A stretch of 41,061 nt of DNA. Origin: a virus. Both the position numbers and the translations under genes were made by a program. Below, piece by piece: positions 5,641 through 12,187 of this stretch; the first letter of the stretch is position 1, and each line of letters begins with the position of its first letter. The DNA lies in the IMG/VR virus record IMGVR_UViG_3300042879_002862, positions 1 to 41,061 of that record; one strand, given 5' to 3'. Below the pieces are notes generated by a model that searched no databases, had not been told where the DNA came from, and saw only the letters and a list, made by a program, of their open reading frames with translations.

Positions 5641-5786
5641 GACTAGCGACCAAATGATTCTGTATTCGCCCAACATCCCAGCTTTAAGTAAAGTTATGGG
5701 TCAATTATCGGGCATTTAATTCAGGATTCGGTCGCTAAGAGACTGATAACAAACGGCTGCTAGCTCTTACCAAAGGACTAGCACCC
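5641..5786 (+). promoter_or_regulatory. Leader element 7 and structured leader of the replication module
   Basis: GACTAGCGAC begins at 5641. TAGCGACC (5644-5651) is perfectly inverted as GGTCGCTA (5730-5737). Between them CCCA/TGGG and CTTT/AAAG form a hairpin at 5677-5700. A further CTAGC box (GGACTAGCACCC, 5775-5786) abuts the first replication gene and overlaps its ribosome-binding site AAAGGA. GCTAG (5759-5763) could pair with CTAGC (5778-5782) and mask that site. Confidence 0.55.
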
Positions 5787-6107
5787 ATGAAAGATACCCA
5801 AGAGAAGATTAGCGTACCGTTCCCAGAGGAACCGGGCGCAATCCAAATGACCCCACAACAGTGGGCTCAGTTCATCGAAAAGTTAGGCGAGCCGTGTGCG
5901 TTTCACCTGTGTGAACAAGCCGAAGCCTATGCCGACCAGTGGCCGAAGCGCTGGAAGAAATACAAGGACCACTACCTGACGCTACTCAACTGGCACCGAC
6001 ACAAGGTGTCCGATGGGTACGAGTTCTTTGAGCACCCCGCACATGGCCCTGGCTACTACAAGCCTTGGGTTATTGACCGGGCTACGAACCAGGGAGCGCG
6101 GCGATGA
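5787..6107 (+). CDS. DnaT / helicase-loader-like replication protein
   Basis: A 106-residue protein. Its second half (WPKRWKKYKDHYLTLLNWHRH) matches the W..YKDH...LLNW pattern found at the C-terminus of DnaT-like and phage replication-initiation proteins, where it contacts DNA or the replicative helicase. The N-terminus contains MTPQQWAQFIEKLGE and a CAFHLC pair of cysteines. It is the first gene of the replication block and overlaps the RecA-fold ATPase gene by 4 nt (ATGA), so the two are made together. I infer a role in loading a helicase at the phage origin. The match is a short motif only. Confidence 0.55.
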   Translation: MKDTQEKISVPFPEEPGAIQMTPQQWAQFIEKLGEPCAFHLCEQAEAYADQWPKRWKKYKDHYLTLLNWHRHKVSDGYEFFEHPAHGPGYYKPWVIDRATNQGARR

Positions 6108-7003
6108 CTCAAGACCTAAGCCTTACGTTCAACCAGGTACTCGACATCGAGACGCCACCAAGGGCCCAGATATGGGGACCGGCAATCATGCAAGGGAACC
6201 TTGTTATCGCCTACGCCCCGACGGGTGTCGGCAAGAGTCTTTGGGCATGGTCGCTGGGATATGCGGCAGCCGTTGGCGGTAAGTTCCTAAACCATGTTTG
6301 CCCTCATGCCTATAAGGTTCTGCTTATAGAAGGGGAGCTTGGCGCGGTCACTACCAAGAAGCGCTTGCAGATGATTCAGGCGGCGTCCCCCTACTCTGTT
6401 CGCGGCGACTACTTCCGAGTGCTGACCAAGGACCAGACAGGGGGAACGCTTTGGAACATGAGCGACCCCGAGATGCAGCGCAGGTACAACGCCCAGATTG
6501 GAGACGCCGACCTCATCATCATCGACAACCTTATGGTAGCAGCCGCTCCGCTCAACCGTCACGACGACGAGATAGCGATGTGGAACCGGCTTGCTCCTTG
6601 GCTGTTCATGCTTCGCGACTCAGGTCGCACCGTCATCATGGTGGCGCACACGAACAAGACCGGAGTCTTCGCCGGTGTGCAGACCAAGATGAACCTCATG
6701 GACACGGTGATAGAGCTTCGGCCACCGGAGACTCTTCGCCCGATACCTGGCACCGAGTTTGAAATTCACTACCGCAAGACCCGAGACACCAAGAAGACGG
6801 ACGCTCTGCCGCTCCACGTTGAGTACTGCGAGGGGGATGACGGCGTGAGTCGATGGACATGGCGACCGCTTGAGGACTCTCAGCAAAAGATAATCCAGCA
6901 GATGAAAGAGGAAGGGCTCACTCGTCGCGAAGTCGCGAAGCAGTTGGGCCTCAGTTACCGGGAAGTGAACTACGCATGGGACAAGTGGGAGGTAGCCGTA
7001 TGA
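6104..7003 (+). CDS. RepA-like RecA-fold ATPase (AAA_25 type)
   Basis: A 299-residue protein with a Walker A motif APTGVGKS (38-45), a catalytic-type acidic motif EGEL (76-79), a Walker B strand LIIIDN (137-142) and a sensor-like MVAHTNK. This is the RecA/DnaB fold of hexameric RepA-type helicases and RadA/KaiC-like ATPases. A C-terminal HTH follows (LTRREVAKQLGLSYREVNYAW). It lacks the N-terminal domain of full DnaB helicases. With the preceding loader-like gene it probably initiates or drives phage DNA replication on the host replisome, as no DNA polymerase is encoded. A recombination-mediator ATPase is an alternative. Confidence 0.85.
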   Translation: MTQDLSLTFNQVLDIETPPRAQIWGPAIMQGNLVIAYAPTGVGKSLWAWSLGYAAAVGGKFLNHVCPHAYKVLLIEGELGAVTTKKRLQMIQAASPYSVRGDYFRVLTKDQTGGTLWNMSDPEMQRRYNAQIGDADLIIIDNLMVAAAPLNRHDDEIAMWNRLAPWLFMLRDSGRTVIMVAHTNKTGVFAGVQTKMNLMDTVIELRPPETLRPIPGTEFEIHYRKTRDTKKTDALPLHVEYCEGDDGVSRWTWRPLEDSQQKIIQQMKEEGLTRREVAKQLGLSYREVNYAWDKWEVAV

Positions 7004-7230
7004 AGAAGAAGAGTTTCGTCGTCGAGTATTCGCAAAGTCAGAAAGCATTTCACGTTCAAGAGCTTGGCTCCGCCGTTGAAGCTAACGCCCGTAGGTTTTG
7101 GAACAAGCCCTGCGAGATGTTCGACTGGATACCTGTGTTCGTAGGGACACGACGCCAGTGCGAGATCATGGTGAACCAATCCGAGAAAAGATTGCAGCGT
7201 GAGGAGGCACCAGAACAATGGATTCACTAG
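7000..7230 (+). CDS. Hypothetical replication-module protein, 76 aa
   Basis: Starts at the ATG at 7000, overlapping the stop of the ATPase gene by 4 nt, with GGGAGG upstream; a longer upstream ATG would run into the ATPase frame. The protein is small and basic (MKKKSFVVEYS...), with an alpha/beta look and aromatic residues (RRFWNKPCEMFDWIPVFVG). No known motif. Tight coupling on both sides implies a role with the replication genes. Confidence 0.65.
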   Translation: MKKKSFVVEYSQSQKAFHVQELGSAVEANARRFWNKPCEMFDWIPVFVGTRRQCEIMVNQSEKRLQREEAPEQWIH

Positions 7231-7634
7231 AGGTATGGCGTCACTTGAGTGGCGTTATGACAGCGGAACAGTGGCAAGAGTTCAGAGATTCCGATGACGG
7301 GATGTGGTTACGAGCGCGAATCGAGGGGTTTAAGGGCGCAAGCATGAAGAAGTTAATCGAGGCAGGTAAGCGACGACGCGCAGAGGCTTGGGAGGTAGCA
7401 AGCGATATGGCTCGCAACATTATCACCGCTGAGATTGAGGAGATGAAGCTCGATGTTCCTGAGGATACGAAGGGTGTGCTGATTGAGCGCTTGGCTGAGA
7501 AGCTGATGTGCGAACAGAGCATTATACCGCCCCGCTATACAAAGCTGGTTCAGTGTAAGACCTGTGGCCCAGTACATGCGCCTGAAGGCACCGAACTTGT
7601 AACGCCTAACTGCCCATGGTGTGAGATATGCTGA
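7218..7634 (+). CDS. Helical protein with C-terminal zinc-ribbon-like motif
   Basis: A 138-residue protein. Residues 1-105 are mostly helical and charged (GVMTAEQWQEFRDS, EEMKLDVPEDTKGVLIERLAEKL). The C-terminus carries two CxxC-type pairs, CKTC and CPWC followed by EIC, spaced as in a zinc ribbon. It could bind nucleic acid or a protein partner. It overlaps the previous gene by 13 nt and the nuclease gene by 7 nt, so it belongs to the replication/recombination operon. Family not recognised. Confidence 0.65.
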   Translation: MDSLEVWRHLSGVMTAEQWQEFRDSDDGMWLRARIEGFKGASMKKLIEAGKRRRAEAWEVASDMARNIITAEIEEMKLDVPEDTKGVLIERLAEKLMCEQSIIPPRYTKLVQCKTCGPVHAPEGTELVTPNCPWCEIC

Positions 7635-8449
7635 TAAAGAATCTTTCCTTCGCTGACTACTGCGCGATGCCCGGCATGAACAACTCTAAGCTCGGTATCA
7701 TGAAGCGATGCCCGGCTAAGTTTAAGTGGCTGTGCGAGAACGAGCGCTCGGATACGGATGCCCTCCGCATTGGTCGCGCTATCCATACGGCTGTGCTTGA
7801 GCCGCACAAGTTTAACGACGAGTTCCTATGCTTGCCTGACATCGACCGACGCACCACCAAGGGGCGCGAGATGTATGCAGAGCTAGTATCGCAGAACCCT
7901 GACAAGACAATCCTCAAGCCCGACGACTTCAACATGGCGCTCGATGTGGCTACCTCTATCAGGGGAAACGTCCATGCGAACTACTTGCTAGAGGGTGCCA
8001 TGACTGAGGTCACTCTTGACTGGACGCACCCAGAGACAGGGATTGGGTGCAAAGCGAGAGTCGATGGGTACAACGAGGAGCTAGGGATACTCTTAGACAT
8101 TAAGACTACCCAAGACGCATCACGCTCAGGCTTTCCAAGAAAGCTATTCAGCTATGGGTATCACCGCCAGGCTGCTTACTACCTGACAGGTATGCAAGCG
8201 AACGGCGAGAAGGCTCAGCACTTTGTCTTCATAGCGGTCGAGAAAGAACCGCCCTACGCAGTCGGTATATACCGGCTCGACGACAAGACCATACAGCTAT
8301 CCAAGCAAGAGAACGACCGACTGCTTCGACTATATGCCGAGTGCAAGCGCGCCGACTCATGGCCTGGATATACCCAAGGGATCGAGGACATCTCGCTCCC
8401 AGACTATGCGACTAACCTGATGGAGGAAACTTATGGACAATCCCTTTAA
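7628..8449 (+). CDS. PD-(D/E)XK exonuclease, RecE/exonuclease VIII-like
   Basis: A 273-residue nuclease with the signatures of RecB/RecE-type PD-(D/E)XK enzymes: His53 in IGRAIH, Asp146 in KARVDGY, Asp157-x-Lys159 in LLDIKTT and a conserved Gln181 in YHRQAAYYL. It matches the exodeoxyribonuclease VIII-like family in length and order of motifs. Such enzymes resect double-stranded ends to give single strands for annealing. Here it sits directly before an SSB-like gene and upstream of a resolvase-like gene, forming a phage recombination set. No RecT or Red-beta annealase is recognised, so either another small protein or the host provides annealing. Confidence 0.85.
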   Translation: MLIKNLSFADYCAMPGMNNSKLGIMKRCPAKFKWLCENERSDTDALRIGRAIHTAVLEPHKFNDEFLCLPDIDRRTTKGREMYAELVSQNPDKTILKPDDFNMALDVATSIRGNVHANYLLEGAMTEVTLDWTHPETGIGCKARVDGYNEELGILLDIKTTQDASRSGFPRKLFSYGYHRQAAYYLTGMQANGEKAQHFVFIAVEKEPPYAVGIYRLDDKTIQLSKQENDRLLRLYAECKRADSWPGYTQGIEDISLPDYATNLMEETYGQSL

Positions 8450-8897
8450 TGGCGTAAGCCGCTCACGCAAAGAGCGCAAAGTAATCGACGCAGGTATTTA
8501 TCACGGCGTTCTCACTGATGTGAAGACTGTGCAGGTAACGGACAAGAAGACGCAGGAGAGGAAGACTAAGATTCTTTTCGTGTACGGAGTCCCCTCTGAG
8601 GAGACTGAGCTTACAGCTTTCTTCAATCCGTCACTCGCTGACACATCATGGATCGTTAAGTTCCTTAAAGCCTCATGCGGTAGCACGTTTACTCCTGAGA
8701 TTCAGGGGTCGAGCGAGAAGATGTGGGCGTTCATTCGTGGGCTTGTCGGCAAGGAGTGGAACCTGGTTGTCACTCAGGCCAATGGCTACAACAACGTGCA
8801 GTCAGCGGTGCCAGTCAAGGAGAAGAAAGCCCCTACTCCACCACCACCTACTGAGGATGTGACGTTTACATTCGCTGACGATCAGATTCCTTTCTAG
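8433..8897 (+). CDS. SSB-like protein with DDQIPF tail
   Basis: A 154-residue protein. The first 115 residues look like an OB-fold-type beta domain (IDAGIYHGVLTDVKTVQV, TKILFVYGV, ELTAFFNPS). A flexible proline-rich linker (KAPTPPPPTED) leads to the final residues DDQIPF. Bacterial SSB proteins end in DDDIPF, which docks host repair and replication proteins. The same architecture of OB domain, disordered linker and acidic-IPF tip strongly suggests a single-strand-binding protein that plugs into host SSB partners. It overlaps the exonuclease gene by 17 nt and has GGAGG as ribosome-binding site. Confidence 0.75.
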   Translation: MDNPFNGVSRSRKERKVIDAGIYHGVLTDVKTVQVTDKKTQERKTKILFVYGVPSEETELTAFFNPSLADTSWIVKFLKASCGSTFTPEIQGSSEKMWAFIRGLVGKEWNLVVTQANGYNNVQSAVPVKEKKAPTPPPPTEDVTFTFADDQIPF

Positions 8898-8906
8898 GAG
8901 TATCGC

Positions 8907-9134
8907 ATGAAACTCAAGGAAGTTGTGTACGAGAGGAAGTTTAATCTCGGTAATTACGAAACAGAAACCATCGGAGTTGCGATGGTAGTGGACGAGGGTG
9001 ACAAGTTCGCCGATGTGCTGTCAGCGGCTCGCAAGGCTGTGATGGCATCGACTACGGCGCTCACTCGCCCTCAGTCTAGTGCGACTAAGGATTTGAATTC
9101 GGTGCTTGAATCTAAACGCTCCACTGGAAGTTAG
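8907..9134 (+). CDS. Hypothetical replication-associated protein, 75 aa
   Basis: Starts at an ATG 6 nt after AGGAG. The sequence opens with KEVVYERKFNLGNYETETIGV, which resembles small beta-strand proteins found beside phage exonuclease and SSB genes. An acidic loop and a helix (FADVLSAARKAVMAS) follow, then a polar tail. No catalytic motif. Its place next to the SSB-like gene suggests a role in DNA replication or recombination; this is inference. Confidence 0.6.
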   Translation: MKLKEVVYERKFNLGNYETETIGVAMVVDEGDKFADVLSAARKAVMASTTALTRPQSSATKDLNSVLESKRSTGS

Positions 9135-9147
9135 TCGCCAGAGGTCG

Positions 9148-9190
9148 GGGTGCGGGGGCACCCTTGAAGGTCGAAAGACTCCCCTACTTT
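9148..9190 (+). promoter_or_regulatory. Structured intercistronic region
   Basis: GGGTGC (9148-9153) pairs with GCACCC (9158-9163) around GGGG. GGTC (9169-9172) pairs with GACT (9177-9180) around a GAAA tetraloop, and a T-run lies at 9186-9190. It could be a weak terminator or a leader structure. The rest of 9135-9274 shows no gene on either strand. Confidence 0.4.
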
Positions 9191-9274
9191 TTGGCAGTAC
9201 CACATTAACGAGAGGAGTTTACCGCCCCTTTGAGGTCACTTGTAAGACCAGCGGTTCTTTTAGAAGGACACTAC

Positions 9275-9454
9275 ATGGACTGGCAAACAATGATCGCTTT
9301 CCCGCTCTGCTTCTGGGGTACGTACCACATGCTCAACGCTGTAAAGGATTGGAGACGGCACCAAGACCTGACCCGAATCTTGAGAGACATGGATAACCTA
9401 ACCGCGAAGCTGGATGGGATAAAGAACGACGACAAGATTAAGAGGGTTAAGTAA
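9275..9454 (+). CDS. Small membrane-anchored protein, 59 aa
   Basis: Starts at the ATG at 9275 with AAGGA upstream; a TTG start would add 15 residues but has no ribosome-binding site. Residues about 5-23 (TMIAFPLCFWGTYHMLNAV) are a membrane segment. The rest is a charged helix (DLTRILRDMDNLTAKLDGIKNDDKIK) with coiled-coil character. The topology resembles small phage membrane proteins of unknown role. Its stop directly precedes the next start (TAAATG). Confidence 0.6.
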   Translation: MDWQTMIAFPLCFWGTYHMLNAVKDWRRHQDLTRILRDMDNLTAKLDGIKNDDKIKRVK

Positions 9455-9697
9455 ATGGCAGACGAACAGTACGGACGTATCTTGAGTGCGATTGAGTACA
9501 CGCTTGAACAGATGAAGCGAGGGCCGAGAGACCGTGGTGAGCGCGAGAGCGCTGATACCTACGAGCAGAGGGTAGAGCTTTGGTACAAGCACAAGCATAA
9601 GTTCGCACTGTTCGCCATTAAGTGTCTCAAGACGACGGATCACCTTAGAGCTAAGCAGTACTTAAATGAGTTACGAAGAGTTCGAGATTCTATATGA
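9455..9697 (+). CDS. Hypothetical helical protein, 80 aa
   Basis: A charged, helical protein (SAIEYTLEQMKRGP, ADTYEQRVELWYKHKHKFALFAIKCL, HLRAKQYLNELRRVRDSI) without membrane segment or catalytic motif. The start follows the previous stop with no gap. Its stop overlaps the start of a 24-residue membrane peptide (ATGA). Family not recognised. Confidence 0.6.
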   Translation: MADEQYGRILSAIEYTLEQMKRGPRDRGERESADTYEQRVELWYKHKHKFALFAIKCLKTTDHLRAKQYLNELRRVRDSI

Positions 9698-9768
9698 CTT
9701 GTGTCTTTGTTGGGTGGGGAGCCTTGCTCCTTGGATTTTGTCTAGGATGTTTATGGAGTGAGTCATGA
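9694..9768 (+). CDS. Membrane microprotein, 24 aa
   Basis: A tiny frame, MTCVFVGWGALLLGFCLGCL plus WSES, is almost entirely one membrane segment rich in Gly and Cys. Its ATG overlaps the stop of the upstream gene (ATGA, 9694-9697), and its own stop overlaps the start of the downstream gene (ATGA, 9765-9768). Coupling on both sides and a coherent hydrophobic sequence argue for a real gene. It would normally be missed by length cut-offs. Confidence 0.6.
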   Translation: MTCVFVGWGALLLGFCLGCLWSES

Positions 9769-10022
9769 ACGGATGGATTGAATCGGTGATTAGGATAAGT
9801 CTCTCACGATACACGATCAGGGTATGGCGCGATGAGTCAGACGACTACGAGCACACGCCAGGGCGCTTCACTGACATTGAATCAGTGGCTAGAGCGAACG
9901 AGGATGAGCCCCCTGCCGACCTTGCAAAGAAGATAGCCGCGCTCCCTAACGTAGTAGCCGTAGAGGTACTGGACTGGGACCACGGGGGAGTAATGTTTTA
10001 TGCGGATTGGCCGGAGTTATAA
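9765..10022 (+). CDS. Hypothetical protein, 85 aa
   Basis: Begins at the ATG overlapping the preceding stop, with GGAG upstream in the microprotein gene. The sequence has an N-terminal beta pattern (WIESVIRISLSRYTIRVWRDE), an acidic middle and a C-terminal half reading LPNVVAVEVLDWDHGGVMFYADWPEL. It is acidic and soluble. The form suggests a small ferredoxin-like alpha/beta fold, which is inference. Family not recognised. Confidence 0.6.
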   Translation: MNGWIESVIRISLSRYTIRVWRDESDDYEHTPGRFTDIESVARANEDEPPADLAKKIAALPNVVAVEVLDWDHGGVMFYADWPEL

Positions 10023-10241
10023 ATGACAAGCAAAACACCTGAACAACTAGCAAGCGACTGGGCGAAGGATAACACGGGCATCATCCTCTTGAGCGATGAG
10101 CCTATGACTCGCGCCGGGGAGTTATCGAGAGCGTATCTCGCTGGGTTTACCGAGGCTAAGAACAGATTCATGGACGCATGGGACATGGGGTTTGAGGCGG
10201 GGAAACAGTTCTTCTTGAAGATGCAGGATGAGGGGGAGTGA
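10023..10241 (+). CDS. Small helical protein sharing a module with the DUF551 protein
   Basis: A 72-residue protein starting directly after the previous stop, with GGAG upstream. It opens with KTPEQLASDWAKDN and contains RAYLAGFTEAKNRFMDAW. The next gene opens with KTPEELAEEYIRYDN and contains HAFLAGYQAAKDQL at a similar spacing, so both carry the same N-terminal helical module. Here the module is followed by a short helical tail instead of DUF551. Function unknown; duplication or domain sharing is the likely origin. Confidence 0.6.
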   Translation: MTSKTPEQLASDWAKDNTGIILLSDEPMTRAGELSRAYLAGFTEAKNRFMDAWDMGFEAGKQFFLKMQDEGE

Positions 10242-10639
10242 TGAAAACACCTGAAGAGTTGGCAGAGGAGTATATCCGCTATGATAACGAATCAGCTTAT
10301 TGGACTAAACACGCTTTCCTCGCTGGCTACCAAGCCGCAAAGGATCAGCTTGCTAATGCCGGCAAGGCGATGCCGCAATGGATCAGCGTTAAGGATAGGT
10401 TGCCGGAGGATAAGGAATCAGTGATTTACTGGCACGATCTACATGGCACTAACATAGGCCACTACGACTCGACATTCCCTAAGCCTAATTACCACTGGTG
10501 GTCATACAATTACGGCGACCATGCAGACTTCAGAGTCCATTGGTGGATGCCGTTGCCGAAGATACCCGAAGCGCCGAAGGAAGAGTATCAGTTCACAGGC
10601 AGAGATGTGCCGATATTTGAGAAGCCGAAGGGGGAATGA
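10241..10639 (+). CDS. DUF551 domain protein, 132 aa
   Basis: Starts at the ATG at 10241, overlapping the previous stop by one base (TGATG) with GGGGGAG upstream; a GTG one codon earlier is also possible. Residues 1-40 form the shared KTPEELA...AFLAGYQAAKD module. The rest is a typical DUF551 domain: PQWISVKDRLPE..., then a region rich in Trp and Tyr, and the closing VHWWMPLPKIPEAP. DUF551 is common in phage accessory regions and has no established function. Confidence 0.75.
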   Translation: MKTPEELAEEYIRYDNESAYWTKHAFLAGYQAAKDQLANAGKAMPQWISVKDRLPEDKESVIYWHDLHGTNIGHYDSTFPKPNYHWWSYNYGDHADFRVHWWMPLPKIPEAPKEEYQFTGRDVPIFEKPKGE

Positions 10640-10887
10640 TGAGCCGCGATTGGAACGAGCATAAGTACAATAACTCAGAGAACCTGTGGAGCTGGATTGA
10701 TGAGCAGTCCGAGAAAGCTGAGCGCAATATCTCAGAGGCTTTCGAGTGGAAGAGTGACTCGTATCGGATGCTGTCCATCGGGCGCAAGGAGATGCTTGAG
10801 AAGTTAGGCGATTGGCTTAAAGACAATGAGACTAGCCTTGGTGAGATAGCTGAGCGGTGGGGATTGGGGGTGAAGGATGACCAATAG
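10636..10887 (+). CDS. Hypothetical helical protein, 83 aa
   Basis: Overlaps the previous gene by 4 nt (ATGA); a second ATG follows immediately. The protein is polar and helical: NLWSWIDEQSEKAERNISEA, then IGRKEMLEKLGDWLKDNE, then a short HTH-like end SLGEIAERWGLG. It could bind DNA through the C-terminal segment, but the evidence is thin. Family not recognised. Confidence 0.55.
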   Translation: MMSRDWNEHKYNNSENLWSWIDEQSEKAERNISEAFEWKSDSYRMLSIGRKEMLEKLGDWLKDNETSLGEIAERWGLGVKDDQ

Positions 10888-11206
10888 CAGAGCCAAAGGA
10901 GCAGCCGGAGAACGCGAACTAGCCAACCGGCTAAAGGAGCTAGGGCTTACCGCCCGAAGGGGTCAGCAATTCTGTGGGGCTAACGGCGATAGCGACGTAG
11001 TGTGCGAGGAACTGTCCTCTTATCACATCGAGTGCAAGAGGGTGCAGGCTCTAAACCTTCACGACGCCATGAGTCAGGCGGTAAGAGACGGCAAGGACAA
11101 GACCCCTGTGGTTGTTCACCGCAAGAACGGAAAGCCCTGGCTTGCCACCCTCTTCCTTGAGGACTGGATTAAGCTAGCTGTTAAGCCTACTTCAGAACCT
11201 TCTTAA
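10877..11206 (+). CDS. Holliday-junction-resolvase-like PD-(D/E)XK nuclease
   Basis: A 109-residue protein with the motif order of Hjc/VRR-type resolvases: Glu12 in AAGERELANRL, Asp38/Asp40 in NGDSDVV and Glu52-x-Lys54 in YHIECKR, followed by a helix and WLATLFLEDWI. These enzymes cut branched DNA such as Holliday junctions. In this phage it would resolve recombination or replication branches before packaging. It is the last plus-strand gene of the replication block, and its 3' end overlaps the convergent minus-strand holin-like gene by 20 nt. Confidence 0.75.
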   Translation: MTNSRAKGAAGERELANRLKELGLTARRGQQFCGANGDSDVVCEELSSYHIECKRVQALNLHDAMSQAVRDGKDKTPVVVHRKNGKPWLATLFLEDWIKLAVKPTSEPS

Positions 11207-11360
11207 TAGCTGCATGGCCCAAGCCTACCGCCCCAAGCGCACCAGCTATCTCAACGATGAGACCCTGGAACGGCATAAGAGGTGGGATGAATGGAGCTGC
11301 ACATGCCAATACTGCAAACACGCTAGCAAGTGAGCGCTTTAGTCCCTTTGACTCAAACAT
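11187..11360 (-). CDS. Small two-segment membrane protein, candidate holin
   Basis: A 57-residue frame starts at the ATG at 11360 behind a near-ideal AAGGAG at 7-nt spacing. It shows a basic N-terminus (ESKGLKRS), a first membrane segment (LASVFAVLACAAPFIPPLM), a short turn, a second segment (LIVEIAGALGAVGLGHAA) and a basic end (IKKVLK). This is the layout of class II holins. Its place at the end of the lysis block, after the endolysin and a secreted protein, supports that call. It overlaps the convergent resolvase-like gene, and no terminator is visible between them. Confidence 0.6.
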   Translation of the reverse strand: MFESKGLKRSLASVFAVLACAAPFIPPLMPFQGLIVEIAGALGAVGLGHAAIKKVLK

Positions 11361-11371
11361 ATTGATTCTCC

Positions 11372-12187
11372 TTATACACGGTTAAGATACTTCGCTAGGT
11401 TCTCGTAATAGCTCTTGGGCCTGTCGCAGTTACGCTTTCTTGGGTCGATGAACTTTCCCCCTAGCTTGTCGTTGCAATTAAACCCTAGGCCCCATACGTG
11501 CCTCTGCTCGCATGGCTTGGTGCTACGCAGGAACTTACTCACTGAGTTCTCTTCAGCCGGACTGCCATCCATATCAGCTATACACGGTGGCTGAACTCTT
11601 GGGGCCGCGCCGTGATATTCACAGACAGTGTTCGGTAGGCAAGGACGCCGATGAGGACTATCAACGAGAGTACAGCTAGGCAGTACGCTGCGTGTAAGGT
11701 TGTGAAGGACAGTTCTTGCTTTCTCATCCAAGTCTGATTCCAGCATGGGGCTTACGTAGCATGTAAGCTCACCCCTACTTTTGGAGAGTCTGGCGTCTAG
11801 CTGTTTAGCTACCGCGACGAACTTATCGAGGAGCCTCTTGTCCCCTGCTTTCACCTTCCTGTTAGCTGAGGCTATAGTCTCCCCCGCAAAGACCTCATAC
11901 GGCCCGCAGCGCTTGTTTCTTAGGCATGGACCATTAGAGAGGTGGACCCGAATCTCCTTTCGTCTGGGGTCATTTAAGAGCCTCTCAGCGCATGGGCATT
12001 TAGTCCCGAAGGTAAGCTCTAGCCAGCCAGTACGGATGACGGATTGCCCCTTGAACGCAGCAAGTGACTTCTCACACGGCCAAGACTTCTGGCAGATGGC
12101 TAGGTAAGAGAGAGCCGGAGCCGCACTAGCTTGAGAGCAGGTAGTGACAAGCGCCAGTATCAATATGACCCAAGACTTCTTTCCCAT
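11372..12187 (-). CDS. Exported cysteine-rich protein, 271 aa
   Basis: The N-terminus MGKKSWVILILALVTTCSQA is a signal peptide, likely cleaved after ASA. The mature protein has more than a dozen cysteines, many in close pairs (CQKSWPC, CPC, CLRNKRC, CLPNTVC), consistent with disulfides in the periplasm. Segments such as EIRVHLSNGPC and HVWGLGFNC suggest a folded enzyme-like domain, but I recognise no family. The gene lies between the endolysin and the holin-like gene and overlaps the endolysin by 62 nt, so it is probably a lysis or envelope factor. The start has AAGGA upstream. Confidence 0.7.
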   Translation of the reverse strand: MGKKSWVILILALVTTCSQASAAPALSYLAICQKSWPCEKSLAAFKGQSVIRTGWLELTFGTKCPCAERLLNDPRRKEIRVHLSNGPCLRNKRCGPYEVFAGETIASANRKVKAGDKRLLDKFVAVAKQLDARLSKSRGELTCYVSPMLESDLDEKARTVLHNLTRSVLPSCTLVDSPHRRPCLPNTVCEYHGAAPRVQPPCIADMDGSPAEENSVSKFLRSTKPCEQRHVWGLGFNCNDKLGGKFIDPRKRNCDRPKSYYENLAKYLNRV

